Below, one piece after another: positions 1-8,738 of a DNA stretch of 64,000 nt. The notes below the pieces were generated by a model. The model was given only the letters and a program-made list of their open reading frames with translations, ran no database searches and had not been told where the DNA came from. This DNA is from Halobaculum roseum. GTDB lineage: Archaea > Halobacteriota > Halobacteria > Halobacteriales > Haloferacaceae. Position 1 is the stretch's first letter. Every line of letters begins with the position of its first letter. A program made the position numbers and the translations under genes. The stretch is taken from assembly GCF_019880245.1 (NCBI RefSeq), contig NZ_CP082286.1, forward strand, positions 1,444,521 through 1,508,520. Reading direction: 5' to 3'.

Positions 1-209
1 GGGGTGTGCCTCCCCCGCGATCCTCGCCGGTCGGATTCCCCTCGGCGGTGAACACGCCGGACAGCGAACCCACGCCATACAGTGAATTACGCGATATCGA
101 ATCCGGCGTTCGCCGGACGACCCCGGAGTTCGGCTGCGGGGGCTCCGGTCCGACGCCGCGCGGGCACGCCGGCGACAGGTCGATGTACCGACGGCCCGTA
201 TCCGCGGGT

Positions 210-521
210 ATGAGCGACGACGCGGCGCGCGTGGTGCTCTCGTTCCCGGACGGCCTGAGCGAGTGGGGCCGCGACCAGATCCGGACGGACCGCTACCGCA
301 ACTACCTCCGGCGGATGCTCGACGAGCCGCGCGTCGGCGACGAGCGCGAGGAGTTCGTCGATATCGGCTGCTGCGGCGACTCGCTGGATCTCACCTTCCG
401 CGTGGAGGCCGTCGAGGACGGGACCCGCGTCGGCGACGGGACGGTCGTCGAGTTGGTCGAGCGCGCCGGCGACGTGGAGGGCGGCTGGCGCGTGCAGTCG
501 GCCGCCGGGCCGACCGAGTGA
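210..521 (+). CDS. small conserved haloarchaeal protein, unknown function
   Basis: Encodes an acidic protein of about 103 residues starting at the ATG at 210; the open frame continues upstream but that part has no coding character. The sequence has an FPDGLSEWGRDQIR segment near the N-terminus and a CCGDSLDLTFRV stretch with two adjacent cysteines in the middle. The cysteine pair could bind metal or form a disulfide, but no catalytic motif is recognisable. No signal peptide or membrane segment is visible. I cannot assign a function. Confidence 0.7.
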   Translation: MSDDAARVVLSFPDGLSEWGRDQIRTDRYRNYLRRMLDEPRVGDEREEFVDIGCCGDSLDLTFRVEAVEDGTRVGDGTVVELVERAGDVEGGWRVQSAAGPTE

Positions 522-742
522 GCGGCGCGCGCAGAGCCTGAGAGCGAGCCGGGAGCGGATCCGGAGCCAAACTACCGATTTATCCCGCCAGCGACGCCCG
601 CACCGGCGGATACGGCCGGACGGCTGATCCGCCCGAGCCGACATTGAATATCGCGGTATGAGATTTATCGGCTGATGCGGCGAGGGAACGGTCCGGGGAG
701 GATATCGATCCGAACGGGCCGAGAAGTGTCGATCTCGAGGCG

Positions 743-1309
743 TTAGGGCATGTAGCGCACGACGACGACGCCGGGGGCCGACCGGATCTCCACGCGGTTC
801 ACGCCGAGGCGGGCCGCGCGGGTTCGGCTGGCGTCGGCGTCGTCGCGCACGTCGGCGACGGCCCGGTCGGTGTCGTCCTCGGGGACGGAGATGACGTGGA
901 TCTCGCCGGTGCCCGCGCGCTCGGTTCGCGTGAGGTCGCCGACGGGCTGGTCGGCCGCGAGATCGAGCGAGTGCTGGGTCGGCGGCTCCTCGCTCTCCTC
1001 GACAGGGATGTGGCGGCGCTCCTCGACCTCGACGAGCTGCCAGGAGACGTTCATCGGCGGGTCGGGGGCGACGACGCCCTCGACGGCCTCGCCCTCGGCG
1101 ACGCCGGGATTCGACGAGAGCGTGTGTACCTGGCCGGAGGCGACGTCGCGGAGCACGGCCGAGCCGTCGTCGGCGTGGGTGACGAGGAACGTGCCGTCCT
1201 TCTCGCCGTCGTCGGTGTCGGCGGGGCCGGCGTCGCCGGCGGCGGCCGCCAGCGCGTCGCGGACGGCGTCCAACTCGGATCCGTCGGATTCGGGGTCGCG
1301 ATCGGTCAT
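743..1309 (-). CDS. conserved haloarchaeal protein (DUF5812-like)
   Basis: Protein of 188 residues, very acidic. An acidic, poorly conserved N-terminal tail (about 1-40) is followed by a compact region with THADDGSAVLRDVASGQVHTL and VSWQLVEVEERRHIPVEES, then a C-terminal part ending VEIRSAPGVVVVRYMP. The layout resembles the haloarchaeal family I know as DUF5812; that number is from memory. The middle strand-rich part could be a small beta-barrel, but this is inference. No catalytic residues, signal or membrane segment are seen. Confidence 0.75.
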   Translation of the reverse strand: MTDRDPESDGSELDAVRDALAAAAGDAGPADTDDGEKDGTFLVTHADDGSAVLRDVASGQVHTLSSNPGVAEGEAVEGVVAPDPPMNVSWQLVEVEERRHIPVEESEEPPTQHSLDLAADQPVGDLTRTERAGTGEIHVISVPEDDTDRAVADVRDDADASRTRAARLGVNRVEIRSAPGVVVVRYMP

Positions 1310-1391
1310 GAAGCGGGGTAGGCGGCCGAGACTTTTGCCCGTGTCGCTCCGCGGATACGGCGGCGACGGGGAGTAGAACCGGTCGAACCGG

Positions 1392-1850
1392 CTATCGTCG
1401 GAGGTAGTGCGCGGCGGCGATCAACAGACAGCCGACGGCGGGAAACGCCAGCCCCAGCGACGGCGGGAGGGGCGTGATTTCGGCGCCGACGGCCGCGCCC
1501 GCGTACAGCGAGGCGAGGAAGGCGTAGCCCGCGAGCGCGAGACCGGCGTCGTAGCCGGCCGCACGTCCCTCCCCGCGGCGCCGCGAGCGGGCGACGAGGA
1601 GCACGGGCGCGATGGTCGGGCCGACGGCGCCGAGCCCGACCAGCACGTAGAACGCGCGGACGACGGAGAACCGCGCCTCGGCGGTCACGCCGAACAGCAC
1701 CACGAGCGCCAGCCCGAACAGGACCGTGAGCAACAGGGCGGCGAGTCCGCCGAGGGCGACGTACGACTTGCAGATCAGCGAGTCGGTCGCGCGGAACGCG
1801 TACGGGAACGCCCCGAACACCCCCCGATAGCCGGCGTCGGCGTCGGTCAT
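1392..1850 (-). CDS. predicted four-helix membrane protein
   Basis: A 152-residue membrane protein. The reading frame is open far upstream, but the protein-like part starts at MTDADAGYRGVFGAFPYAFR. About four hydrophobic helices follow: LGGLAALLLTVLFGLALVVLFG, a segment ending VLVGLGAVGPTIAPVLLV, LALAGYAFLASLYAGAAVGA and LGLAFPAVGCLLIAAAHYL. A short basic loop (RSRRRGEGR) sits between helices 2 and 3. It is divergent from the downstream pgi gene, with about 165 bp between them. No transporter signature is recognisable. Confidence 0.7.
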   Translation of the reverse strand: MTDADAGYRGVFGAFPYAFRATDSLICKSYVALGGLAALLLTVLFGLALVVLFGVTAEARFSVVRAFYVLVGLGAVGPTIAPVLLVARSRRRGEGRAAGYDAGLALAGYAFLASLYAGAAVGAEITPLPPSLGLAFPAVGCLLIAAAHYLRR

Positions 1851-2015
1851 CGCCCGTCGTTGGACCGCGCCGGGGTTAAGCCCCCCGTCCGCCGTCCGTC
1901 GTTCACGGATCGCCGTTCGACGTTCGCTGTCCGTCGACCGCCGCCGACGGGCGGGCCCGGCGAGCGCTCGCACGTGGACGGCAGGGTTTTGCCGGCGGCG
2001 CACGGCGGTTCCCGC

Positions 2016-3299
2016 ATGAACGTCGACATCGGCAACGCCCTCGACGGCGATCTCGGGCTCACGCGCGGCGACCTCGACGCGCTCGACGAGCGCGTCGCCG
2101 ACGCCCACGACCGGATCGAGCGCGGACGCGCCGAGGCCGAGCACGGCTACGCCGCGTTGAACCTCCCCGAGACGTGCGACCCCGACGCGGTCCGGCGGGC
2201 CGCCGACGGCTTCGACCCGGACCACCTCCTCACCGTCGGCATCGGCGGGAGCGCGCTCGGGGCGGCGACGCTCACCGACGCGCTGGGGTCGGGCGTCGAC
2301 TGCCGCTACCTCGACAACGTCGACCCCGCGTGGGTTCGGGCGATCCTCGACGACGTGGACCTCTCCGGGACCGTCGTCAACGTCGTCTCCCGGTCGGGGA
2401 CGACCGCCGAGACGCTCTCGAACTTCCTCGTCGTCCGCGAGGCGATGGAGTCGGCCGGCGTCGACTGGACCGATCGGACGGTCGTCACCACCGGCGAGGC
2501 GGGCAACCTCCGGTCGATGGCCGACCGGCACGACCTCCCCGCCCTGAAGGTTCCCGAGGGCGTCCCGGGGCGGTTCTCGGCGCTGTCGACGGTCGGGCTG
2601 TTCGCCGCCGAGATCGCCGGCGTCGACCTCGACGCCCTGCTCGCGGGCGCCGCCGACGAGGCCGAGCGCCTCGCCGGGTCGCTGTTCGAGTCGCCCGCGT
2701 ACGCCTACGGCGCGACGACGTACGCGCTGGCCGAGCGCGGCGCGGCGACGAACGCCGTGATGCCGTACGCCGAGTCGCTGGAGCGGTTCGCCGAGTGGTT
2801 CGCCCAGCTGTGGGCCGAGTCGCTCGGGAAGGACGGGCGCGGACAGACGCCCGCGCGGGCGCTCGGCGCGACCGACCAGCACAGCCAGCTCCAGTTGTAC
2901 CGTGCGGGTCCGGCGGACAAGCTCATCACGCTCGTGCGACCGCGCGAGGCGGACGACGTGGACATCCCCGAGACCGATCTGGAGGGGCTGTCGTACCTCG
3001 GCGGGTCGTCCCTCGGGGAGCTGCTGGACGCGGAGTTCCGCGCGACCGAGGCGAGCCTCGCGGCCGCCGGCCGCGAGAACGTCCGTATCGAGATCGACCG
3101 CGTCGACGCACGCGGGCTCGGCGAACTCCTGTACGCGATGGAGGCCGCGTGCGTGCTGTACGGCGAACTCGCGGGCGTCTCGACGTTCACCCAGCCCGCC
3201 GTCGAGTGGGGGAAGAACGCCGCGCGGGGGCTGCTCGGCGGCGGGGAGTTCCCCGAGGCCGACGCCGTCACGGAGAAGCGGCGCCTGGAGGTGGAGTGA
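2016..3299 (+). CDS. pgi: glucose-6-phosphate isomerase
   Basis: Cytosolic isomerase interconverting glucose 6-phosphate and fructose 6-phosphate; in haloarchaea it serves gluconeogenesis and feeds the semiphosphorylative pathway. The 427-residue protein has the sugar-isomerase (SIS) sugar-phosphate motifs GIGGSALGA (75-83) and SRSGTTAET (125-133), the WAESLGKDG segment carrying the conserved glutamate, and a C-terminal EWGKNAARGLL with the catalytic lysine. The ATG at 2016 begins MNVDIGNALDGDLGL, which fits the short archaeal/bacterial form; the longer upstream frame is non-coding. A GTG-started CPBP gene begins one base after the stop, so the two are probably cotranscribed. Confidence 0.95.
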   Translation: MNVDIGNALDGDLGLTRGDLDALDERVADAHDRIERGRAEAEHGYAALNLPETCDPDAVRRAADGFDPDHLLTVGIGGSALGAATLTDALGSGVDCRYLDNVDPAWVRAILDDVDLSGTVVNVVSRSGTTAETLSNFLVVREAMESAGVDWTDRTVVTTGEAGNLRSMADRHDLPALKVPEGVPGRFSALSTVGLFAAEIAGVDLDALLAGAADEAERLAGSLFESPAYAYGATTYALAERGAATNAVMPYAESLERFAEWFAQLWAESLGKDGRGQTPARALGATDQHSQLQLYRAGPADKLITLVRPREADDVDIPETDLEGLSYLGGSSLGELLDAEFRATEASLAAAGRENVRIEIDRVDARGLGELLYAMEAACVLYGELAGVSTFTQPAVEWGKNAARGLLGGGEFPEADAVTEKRRLEVE

Positions 3300-3300
3300 C

Positions 3301-4041
3301 GTGAACGTCGACCTCGGCCCGCCCGGGGGGACGATCGAGGCCCGTGCGGTCGCGATCCGGGGCGGTCAGGCGTTGCTCGCGGTGTTCGCGGGCGTCATCG
3401 CCGCCGGCGCCGTGGTGCCGGCGTTCGAGTGGGCGGCCCTGACGCTCGGGTTCGGCGCCGACTCGGCGGCGACGGCCGTGTTCACCACCGTCGGCAACGC
3501 CGCCGGCTTCGCGGCCGCGGCGCTGTTGTTCCTGCTGTACGCCGGCGACCTCGACGTGCTTCGCGTCCGGCGGCCGACGCCCCGCGACGCCGCCGTCGCC
3601 GTCGCCGGCGCGGTCGGGCTCATCGTCGCCGGCTACGGGATCCTCCTGGCGTTCGCCGCCGCGGGACTGTCCCCGAGCACGAACGAGGCGCTCACCAACC
3701 CGCCGGCGTACTTCCTCGCGATGATCCCCCTGTCGTTTCTCACGGTCGCCGTCGGCGAGGAACTGCTCTTTCGGGGCGTCGTGCAGGGGGAGCTGCGGCG
3801 CGCGCTCGGCCCGGCGGGCGCCATCGCGGGCGCGTCGCTGCTGTTCGGGCTGCTCCACTACGTCGCCGGGGCGGGGACGCCGGCCGAGAAGCTCGTCTAC
3901 GTCGCCGTCGCGGCGACCCTCGCGATCGGGTTGGGCGCGCTGTACGAGTACACCGACACCATCGTCGTCCCGATCTTCGTACACGGCGCGTACAACGCCG
4001 TGCAGTTCGCGATCCAGTACGTGGAGGCGATCGGGATCTGA
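3301..4041 (+). CDS. CPBP-family intramembrane metalloprotease
   Basis: Membrane protein of 246 residues related to CAAX prenyl protease Rce1/ABI proteins. The diagnostic motifs are present: EELLFRG (153-159, EExxxR), GLLHY with the conserved histidine around residue 186, and FVHGAYNAVQF near the C-terminus with a second histidine and the asparagine. Six to eight hydrophobic segments flank them. The start is the GTG at 3301, one base after the pgi stop. Substrates in haloarchaea are not known; protein processing in the membrane is inferred from the family. Its pairing with pgi probably reflects transcription rather than pathway. Confidence 0.88.
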   Translation: MNVDLGPPGGTIEARAVAIRGGQALLAVFAGVIAAGAVVPAFEWAALTLGFGADSAATAVFTTVGNAAGFAAAALLFLLYAGDLDVLRVRRPTPRDAAVAVAGAVGLIVAGYGILLAFAAAGLSPSTNEALTNPPAYFLAMIPLSFLTVAVGEELLFRGVVQGELRRALGPAGAIAGASLLFGLLHYVAGAGTPAEKLVYVAVAATLAIGLGALYEYTDTIVVPIFVHGAYNAVQFAIQYVEAIGI

Positions 4042-4071
4042 GGTCGATCCGGAAGCGACCGGGAGCCGAGG

Positions 4072-4530
4072 CTACGCCGGGTTCTTCCGGGAGAGGTCGC
4101 TCCCGCAGATCGGACAGCGATCGCGGTTCTCGTCGAACGTGCGCCCGCAGCCGGTACACTGGAACTGCCAGTCGCGCTCCTCCGAGATGCCCTCGCGGGC
4201 GATGACGCGGACGCGAACGTCCATGCGCTCGGCGACGTTCTGCATGGCGTAGTCGTCGGTGACGAGCGTCGCGTCGAGCTCGAACGCCGCCGCCAGCAGG
4301 CGCAGGTCCGTGTCTGACAGCTCCGTGAGGTCGCCGGTCTCCTCGGCGGCGCTGCGGACGCGCCCGATGGCCCCCTCGCCGGGGACGTGGATGTGCATCC
4401 CGGCGCCCTCCTCGGCGTCGAACCGGAGAGCGGTCTCGCCGGTGAGCTCGGCCTGCACCGCGGGGATCGAGGCGGTCTCGTCGTCGCCGTCGTAGCCGTG
4501 GATGAACGCGGACGAATCGAGGACTTCCAT
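4072..4530 (-). CDS. nob1: rRNA maturation endonuclease Nob1 (PIN + zinc ribbon)
   Basis: Predicted ribonuclease for the 3' end of 16S rRNA during small-subunit assembly. The 152-residue protein begins with a PIN nuclease domain: VLDSSAF supplies the first acidic residue, and LSDTDLRLLAAAFELDATLVTDDYAMQNVA supplies the later Asp residues. It ends with a rubredoxin-like zinc ribbon, CTGC...CPIC (about 124-143). This domain order is typical of archaeal Nob1. Its start codon overlaps the stop of the upstream PRC-barrel gene by one base, so the two form an operon. Confidence 0.9.
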   Translation of the reverse strand: MEVLDSSAFIHGYDGDDETASIPAVQAELTGETALRFDAEEGAGMHIHVPGEGAIGRVRSAAEETGDLTELSDTDLRLLAAAFELDATLVTDDYAMQNVAERMDVRVRVIAREGISEERDWQFQCTGCGRTFDENRDRCPICGSDLSRKNPA

Positions 4531-4775
4531 TACGTGCGGACGACGATGTAGTCCTTCACGGCCTGCACGTCCGCGACCGGGACGTGGAAGCGCCCGGACT
4601 CGTCGCGGTCGAACGGCACCTGCGCCGGCGAGAGCTCCTCGTTCGGCGTGACGAGGAGGTCCGACAGCGACCCCGTCTTCAGGTCCATCGTGATGTTGTA
4701 CAGCATGCCCAGCTCGGTGCCGTCCGAGCCCATGACGGCCTTCCCCGAGAGGTTCTCGGCGAGGATATCTGCCAT
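4530..4775 (-). CDS. PRC-barrel domain protein
   Basis: An 81-residue, single-domain PRC-barrel protein (MADILAENLSGKAVMGSDG to DYIVVRT). The domain resembles the RimM C-terminal half; small archaeal stand-alone versions are common and are thought to bind RNA or ribosomal proteins. The pattern GKAVMGSDGTELGMLYNITMD is the usual first two strands. Its stop overlaps the nob1 start by one base. Coupling to Nob1 suggests a role in ribosomal-subunit maturation, which is inference from context. Confidence 0.88.
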   Translation of the reverse strand: MADILAENLSGKAVMGSDGTELGMLYNITMDLKTGSLSDLLVTPNEELSPAQVPFDRDESGRFHVPVADVQAVKDYIVVRT

Positions 4776-5006
4776 ACCTGCGCTCACTGACGCGACGGGC
4801 ATAAACGCCACGCTGGCGTCGGACGCGGGGCGGACACGCCGCACCGACGGACGGCGTCCGCCGAGAGAAACCCGCAGACTGCGGCGGGAATCGGAGCACT
4901 CGATGTCGCCGTCGCGGGCGCGCCGTAGACGGAGTCGAAGCCCTTACTTCACGCGACCGTCCAGTACAGACAAGACCCGTTCTTCGCCGCAGGGAGGATC
5001 TCACCC

Positions 5007-6836
5007 ATGTCAGACACGAATTCCGACCCCGACACCGAGGAGACGTTCGACGCCGGCTCGCTGCGCACCCCCATCGTCGCGGTGCTCGGCCACGTCGACC
5101 ACGGGAAGACGACGCTGCTCGACCGCATCCGCGGCTCCGCCGTCCAGGAGGGCGAGGCGGGCGCGATCACCCAGCACATCGGCGCGACCGCCGTTCCGCT
5201 GTCGACCATCTCGGAGATGGCCGGCGCGCTCGTCGACCCGACCGACTTCGACCTGCCCGGCCTGCTGTTCATCGACACGCCCGGCCACCACTCCTTCTCG
5301 ACGCTGCGCTCGCGCGGCGGCGCCCTAGCCGACATCGCGGTGCTGGTCGTCGACGTGAACGACGGCTTCCAGCCGCAGACCGAGGAGGCGATCGACATCC
5401 TCAAACGCACCGGCACGCCGTTCGTCGTCGCCGCCAACAAGGTCGACACGACGCCCGGCTGGAACCCGCAGGAGGGCCAGCCCATCCAGCAGTCGCTGGA
5501 GACGCAGTCCGATCGCGCGAGCTCCCGCCTGAACGAGAACCTCTACGAGCTCATCGGCGACCTCTCGGGCAAGGGCTTCTCGGCGGACTTCTACTGGCGC
5601 GTACAGGACTTCCAGTCCAACATCGGGGTCGTCCCCCTCTCGGCGATGACCGGCGAGGGGATCCCCGACCTGCTCACCGTCCTCATGGGCCTGTCCCAGC
5701 GGTACATGAAGGAGGAGATGTCCGTCGACGTCGCCGGCCCCGGCGTCGGGACGGTGCTGGAGGTGAAAGACGAGCAGGGGTTCGGCGCGACGCTGGACGT
5801 GGTCCTGTACGACGGCGTCGTCCGCGAGGGCGACACGGTCGTCGTCGGCGGCCGCGACGAGCCGATCGTGACGGAGGTGCGCGCGCTGTTGCAGCCGCGT
5901 CCCAACGCCGAGATCCGCGCCGAGAAGCAGTTCGAGCGCGTCGAGGAGGTCCGCGCGGCCGCGGGTGTCAAGATCGCCGCGCCCGACCTGGACGAGGCGA
6001 TGTCGGGCGCGCCCGTCCGCGTCGTCCGCGGCGACGACGAGGCGGCGCTGGAGGCGGTCAAGCGGGAGGTCCGCGAGGAGCTCGCGAGGATCGAGGTCGA
6101 CACCGCCGAGGACGGCGTCGTCGTCAAGGCCGACACGCTCGGGAGCCTGGAGGCGATGGCGAACGCCCTGGAGGAGGCCGAGATCCCGATCCTCCGCGCG
6201 GAGGTCGGCGACATCGCCCCGCGGGACGTGACCGTCGCCCAGACCGCCAAGGAGGACACCCACAAGGTGATCCTCGGGTTCAACGTCGACGTGCTGCCGG
6301 ACGCCGAGGAGGCGCTCGAACACGCCGACGTGCGCCTGTTCGACGACGACGTGATCTACCAGCTCGTCGAGGAGTACGAGGCGTACGTCGAGGAGCTGGA
6401 GCGCGCCCAACAGGAGACGGTGCTCGACAAGATCACCAAGCCCGCGCGCTTCCGCATCCTCCAGGACCACACCTTCCGCCAGAACGACCCCGCCGTCGTC
6501 GGCGTCGAGATCCTCTCGGGAACGGTCCAGAACAACCGGGCGGTCGCGAAGTTCGAGGGCAGCGAGCCGAACCGCGTCGGCACCCTCTCGGGCATCCAAC
6601 ACCAGGGCGACGACGTGGACTCCGCGCAGGCGGGCGAGCGCGTCTCCGTCGCCATCGACGGCCCGACGGTCGGCCGCCAGATCGAGGAGGGCGACGAACT
6701 GTGGATCGAGCTGCCCGAGAAGCACGCGAAGATCCTCGAACAGGAGCTCGCCTCGGAGATCCGCGCCGACGAGATCGAGGCGCTGAAGGCGTACCTGGAG
6801 AAGCGCCGGAAGACGGACCCGTTCTGGGGGAAGTAG
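5007..6836 (+). CDS. infB: translation initiation factor aIF5B
   Basis: GTPase that promotes ribosomal subunit joining and initiator tRNA positioning. The 609-residue protein has the G motifs GHVDHGKTT (28-36), DTPGHHSF (90-97) and NKVD (144-147), then EF-Tu-like beta-barrels and the conserved C-terminal domain IV ([14 protein letters not shown] to TDPFWGK). Length is normal for the archaeal factor, which lacks the long eukaryotic N-terminus. A GGAGG Shine-Dalgarno-like sequence lies at 4993-4997, about 9 bases before the ATG, unusual for a haloarchaeal gene at the start of a transcript. Confidence 0.97.
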   Translation: MSDTNSDPDTEETFDAGSLRTPIVAVLGHVDHGKTTLLDRIRGSAVQEGEAGAITQHIGATAVPLSTISEMAGALVDPTDFDLPGLLFIDTPGHHSFSTLRSRGGALADIAVLVVDVNDGFQPQTEEAIDILKRTGTPFVVAANKVDTTPGWNPQEGQPIQQSLETQSDRASSRLNENLYELIGDLSGKGFSADFYWRVQDFQSNIGVVPLSAMTGEGIPDLLTVLMGLSQRYMKEEMSVDVAGPGVGTVLEVKDEQGFGATLDVVLYDGVVREGDTVVVGGRDEPIVTEVRALLQPRPNAEIRAEKQFERVEEVRAAAGVKIAAPDLDEAMSGAPVRVVRGDDEAALEAVKREVREELARIEVDTAEDGVVVKADTLGSLEAMANALEEAEIPILRAEVGDIAPRDVTVAQTAKEDTHKVILGFNVDVLPDAEEALEHADVRLFDDDVIYQLVEEYEAYVEELERAQQETVLDKITKPARFRILQDHTFRQNDPAVVGVEILSGTVQNNRAVAKFEGSEPNRVGTLSGIQHQGDDVDSAQAGERVSVAIDGPTVGRQIEEGDELWIELPEKHAKILEQELASEIRADEIEALKAYLEKRRKTDPFWGK

Positions 6837-6950
6837 CGCGCGCTCGCCGTCCCCGTCGAGCGTTCGTCGTCCGCGACGCCGTCGATTCCCTCGATCGACG
6901 TGATTTCGTGGTCACTTGACACCCCGAAGGACCGCACGTGTCACCTACGA

Positions 6951-6992
6951 AAATAATTCTCGTATTATTTCATCCGTAACAGATTTTACGGA
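6951..6992. promoter_or_regulatory. two adjacent perfect palindromes upstream of a small membrane-protein gene
   Basis: Two inverted repeats lie back to back in an A/T-rich island. The first has arms AAATAAT/ATTATTT around a 6-base spacer (6951-6970). The second has arms TCCGTAA/TTACGGA around a 6-base spacer (6973-6992). Both are 7-bp perfect arms with equal spacing, so both centres fall on one DNA face about two turns apart. This geometry suits dimeric repressors. They precede the ATG at 7024 by about 30-70 bp. Confidence 0.55.
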
Positions 6993-7023
6993 CGATAGAG
7001 AACCCCTAAGACGGTGAGAGTCG

Positions 7024-7269
7024 ATGAGTGTCCGAGACCCTTCCAGCGACGATCTTCCCTCCGGGGCCGGCCCCGCCGGCCTCGTATCGCCGTCGAAGTA
7101 CGACCTGTTGCTCGCGGCCGTGCCGGCCCTCCTGCTGGGCGGCACGGTCGCGGCCGCGCGGTTGGCGCTGCCCGTGTCGGTCGGGACGGGACTCGGCTCG
7201 CTGTTCGCGGCGCTGCTCGTCGGCTACGGCCTGTTCGTCGAGCCGCCCGTCGGCGGCCGCGACGCCTGA
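7024..7269 (+). CDS. small two-helix membrane protein
   Basis: An 81-residue protein with a 25-residue polar N-terminus, then the hydrophobic segment YDLLLAAVPALLLGGTVAAA and a second one around TGLGSLFAALLVGYGLFV. It ends with a short polar tail, VEPPVGGRDA. Similar small membrane proteins are common in haloarchaea, but no function is known to me. A GGTGA-like sequence lies about 8-10 bases before the ATG. The upstream palindromes suggest dedicated regulation. Confidence 0.7.
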   Translation: MSVRDPSSDDLPSGAGPAGLVSPSKYDLLLAAVPALLLGGTVAAARLALPVSVGTGLGSLFAALLVGYGLFVEPPVGGRDA

Positions 7270-7485
7270 CCGCGCGGGCGACGCGCCGAGCGCGGCGCCG
7301 CGGGCGGTGATCCTCCGGTTCGCCGTTTCGTCGGGTGGTTTTGAAAATATCGTATCCTACAGAGAAATCGCTAGACAGGAGACTGGATCGGAAGATACGG
7401 GTGGTCCACTTTCGACCGGTCGATGAACGCACGGACCGGCGGGTACTCCCGCTGGCGGTCCGGAGAACGGAGGCGGCGCGTGCGA

Positions 7486-7866
7486 CTATCGCGCGGTCGG
7501 TTCGAGGTCGTCGCCGACGGCGGACATGACCTGGACGGCCGCGCTGGCGGCGAGCCCGCGGGCGACCTCCTCGCGGTCCTCGTCGTCGAGGCCGGCCTCG
7601 ATGTCCTCCAGGTCCGGCGAGAAGCCCGCGCTGACCGCGTGACCGATCGGCGGCTGGACCGCGACGGTGGCCTGCGGCCCGTTCGCGCCGTAGGAGAGTT
7701 CCGAGCCGACGGCGTAGCCGTCGGGGAGATACGATTCGGTTCGCGTGACGATGGTGGCGACCGCCTGCCGGAGCGCGTCCTTCTGGTCGGCCGTCAGGTC
7801 GACCTCCTCGGGACGGCCCGCCTCGACGACGCCAGGGGCCCCCGCATAGGGGTTGTTGCCGTTCAT
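7486..7866 (-). CDS. conserved haloarchaeal protein (DUF5811-like)
   Basis: A 126-residue acidic soluble protein. It opens with MNGNNPYAGAPGVVEAG, a start I associate with a conserved haloarchaeal family (DUF5811 from memory). A helix DQKDALRQAVATIVTRTESYLP and a strand-rich region SELSYGANGPQATVAVQPPIGHAVSAGF follow. A final helix contains EEVARGLAASAAVQVM. No catalytic or metal-binding motif, signal or membrane segment is seen, and its role is unknown. Confidence 0.78.
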   Translation of the reverse strand: MNGNNPYAGAPGVVEAGRPEEVDLTADQKDALRQAVATIVTRTESYLPDGYAVGSELSYGANGPQATVAVQPPIGHAVSAGFSPDLEDIEAGLDDEDREEVARGLAASAAVQVMSAVGDDLEPTAR

Positions 7867-7984
7867 TAGGGTCGGCGATGGTATGCGCGGTCCGCGTAAA
7901 AAGGCGTCGGCGACCTGTCGGACGAATACACTCCCACGGCGCTACGACCGTCCCACGGGCGGTGACGGAACGACGCCGAGGGGA

Positions 7985-8467
7985 TCAGGCGATCGGCTCG
8001 CTCTCGCCGTAGGCGGCGACGACGACCGCGGCGACGTACGCCGAGTCGTCGGTCTCGACGGTCGCACAACGCGTCTCCTCGCGCTCGAACGTCCAGTCGC
8101 GCAGGTCGCGACCCGCGTCGAGGCCGGTCGCCACCGTCTCGCGGACCGCGTCGGCGTCGCTGCCGTCGGCCTCGTAGAACAGCCCCGGGCCGGGGCCGGT
8201 CGCCCACCCGAGGCAGGCGGTGACGGTCTCGGTCTCGTGGGCGTCCTCGGGGGAGGCGGCCGCGTGCGCCTGCACGACGGTGAGGCGGTCGCCGGCGGGA
8301 CCGAGATCCGGCGCGGTGTCGACGGCGCGCACCTCGGCGTCGGCGGGGACGACCGACGAGACGGTGACGAGGTTGAAGTCGCCGACGCCGGCGTCGGCGA
8401 GGGCGGCGTCGTAGGCGGCCAGCTCGGTCGGTCCCCGGCCGACGCCGTCGGCGACGTGGATGTCCAT
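7985..8467 (-). CDS. pdaD: pyruvoyl-dependent arginine decarboxylase
   Basis: Converts arginine to agmatine, which archaea need for polyamines and for the agmatidine base of tRNA-Ile2. The 160-residue proenzyme has the pattern FNLVTVSSVVPADAEV, in which the Ser-Ser bond is the self-cleavage site that yields the pyruvoyl group. GWATGPGPGLFYEADG and the C-terminal FEREETRCATVETDDSAYVAAVVVAA also fit this family. The ATG at 8465-8467 gives MDIHVADGVGRGPTELAAYD, with no room for a signal peptide. It stands alone between the DUF5811-like gene and a repeat-bearing spacer. Confidence 0.88.
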   Translation of the reverse strand: MDIHVADGVGRGPTELAAYDAALADAGVGDFNLVTVSSVVPADAEVRAVDTAPDLGPAGDRLTVVQAHAAASPEDAHETETVTACLGWATGPGPGLFYEADGSDADAVRETVATGLDAGRDLRDWTFEREETRCATVETDDSAYVAAVVVAAYGESEPIA

Positions 8468-8503
8468 GTCGAGGGTGGCGGACGCTCGGAAAAGTGGGTG
8501 TCG

Positions 8504-8634
8504 ATAGCGAGGCGTGAGGGAGTGAGCGAAGCGAACGACCGAACGCCTTCGGCAATCGGCGGTGAGCTTGCGGGCGAACCGCCCGGAAAATAGCGAGGCG
8601 TGAGGGAGTGAGCGAAGCGAACGACCGAACGCCT
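8504..8634. repeat. 45-bp direct repeat pair of the GAGCGAAGCGA type
   Basis: The 45 bases at 8504-8548 recur at 8590-8634 with no mismatch I can see, 86 bp apart. Each unit begins ATAGCGAGGCGTGAGG, contains AGTGAGCGAAGCGAACGACC, and ends AACGCCT; AGGCGT and ACGCCT near its ends are inverted repeats. A diverged third piece (GAGCGACCGAACGCTTC) follows at about 8645. Repeats of GAGCGAAGCG character are scattered through haloarchaeal genomes. They lie in the spacer upstream of the arginine decarboxylase and downstream of pan. Confidence 0.85.
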
Positions 8635-8738
8635 CGGCGGCCCGAGCGACCGAACGCTTCAGCCCGCTACCGGCGACACTACCGAACACGGAGTGACGAA
8701 GGAAAACCGCCAGACGCAACCGCGGATCGGAGCCCGAT

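Noticed and set aside
1407..3299. A much longer open frame through pgi and the upstream spacer
   Set aside because: The part before 2016 is arginine/glycine-rich and lacks pgi similarity; it overlaps a membrane protein gene on the other strand. High G+C keeps frames open.
8504..8634. Possible CRISPR array
   Set aside because: Only two repeat units of 45 bp with one 41-bp spacer, no further units, no cas genes and the same core occurs as dispersed repeats.
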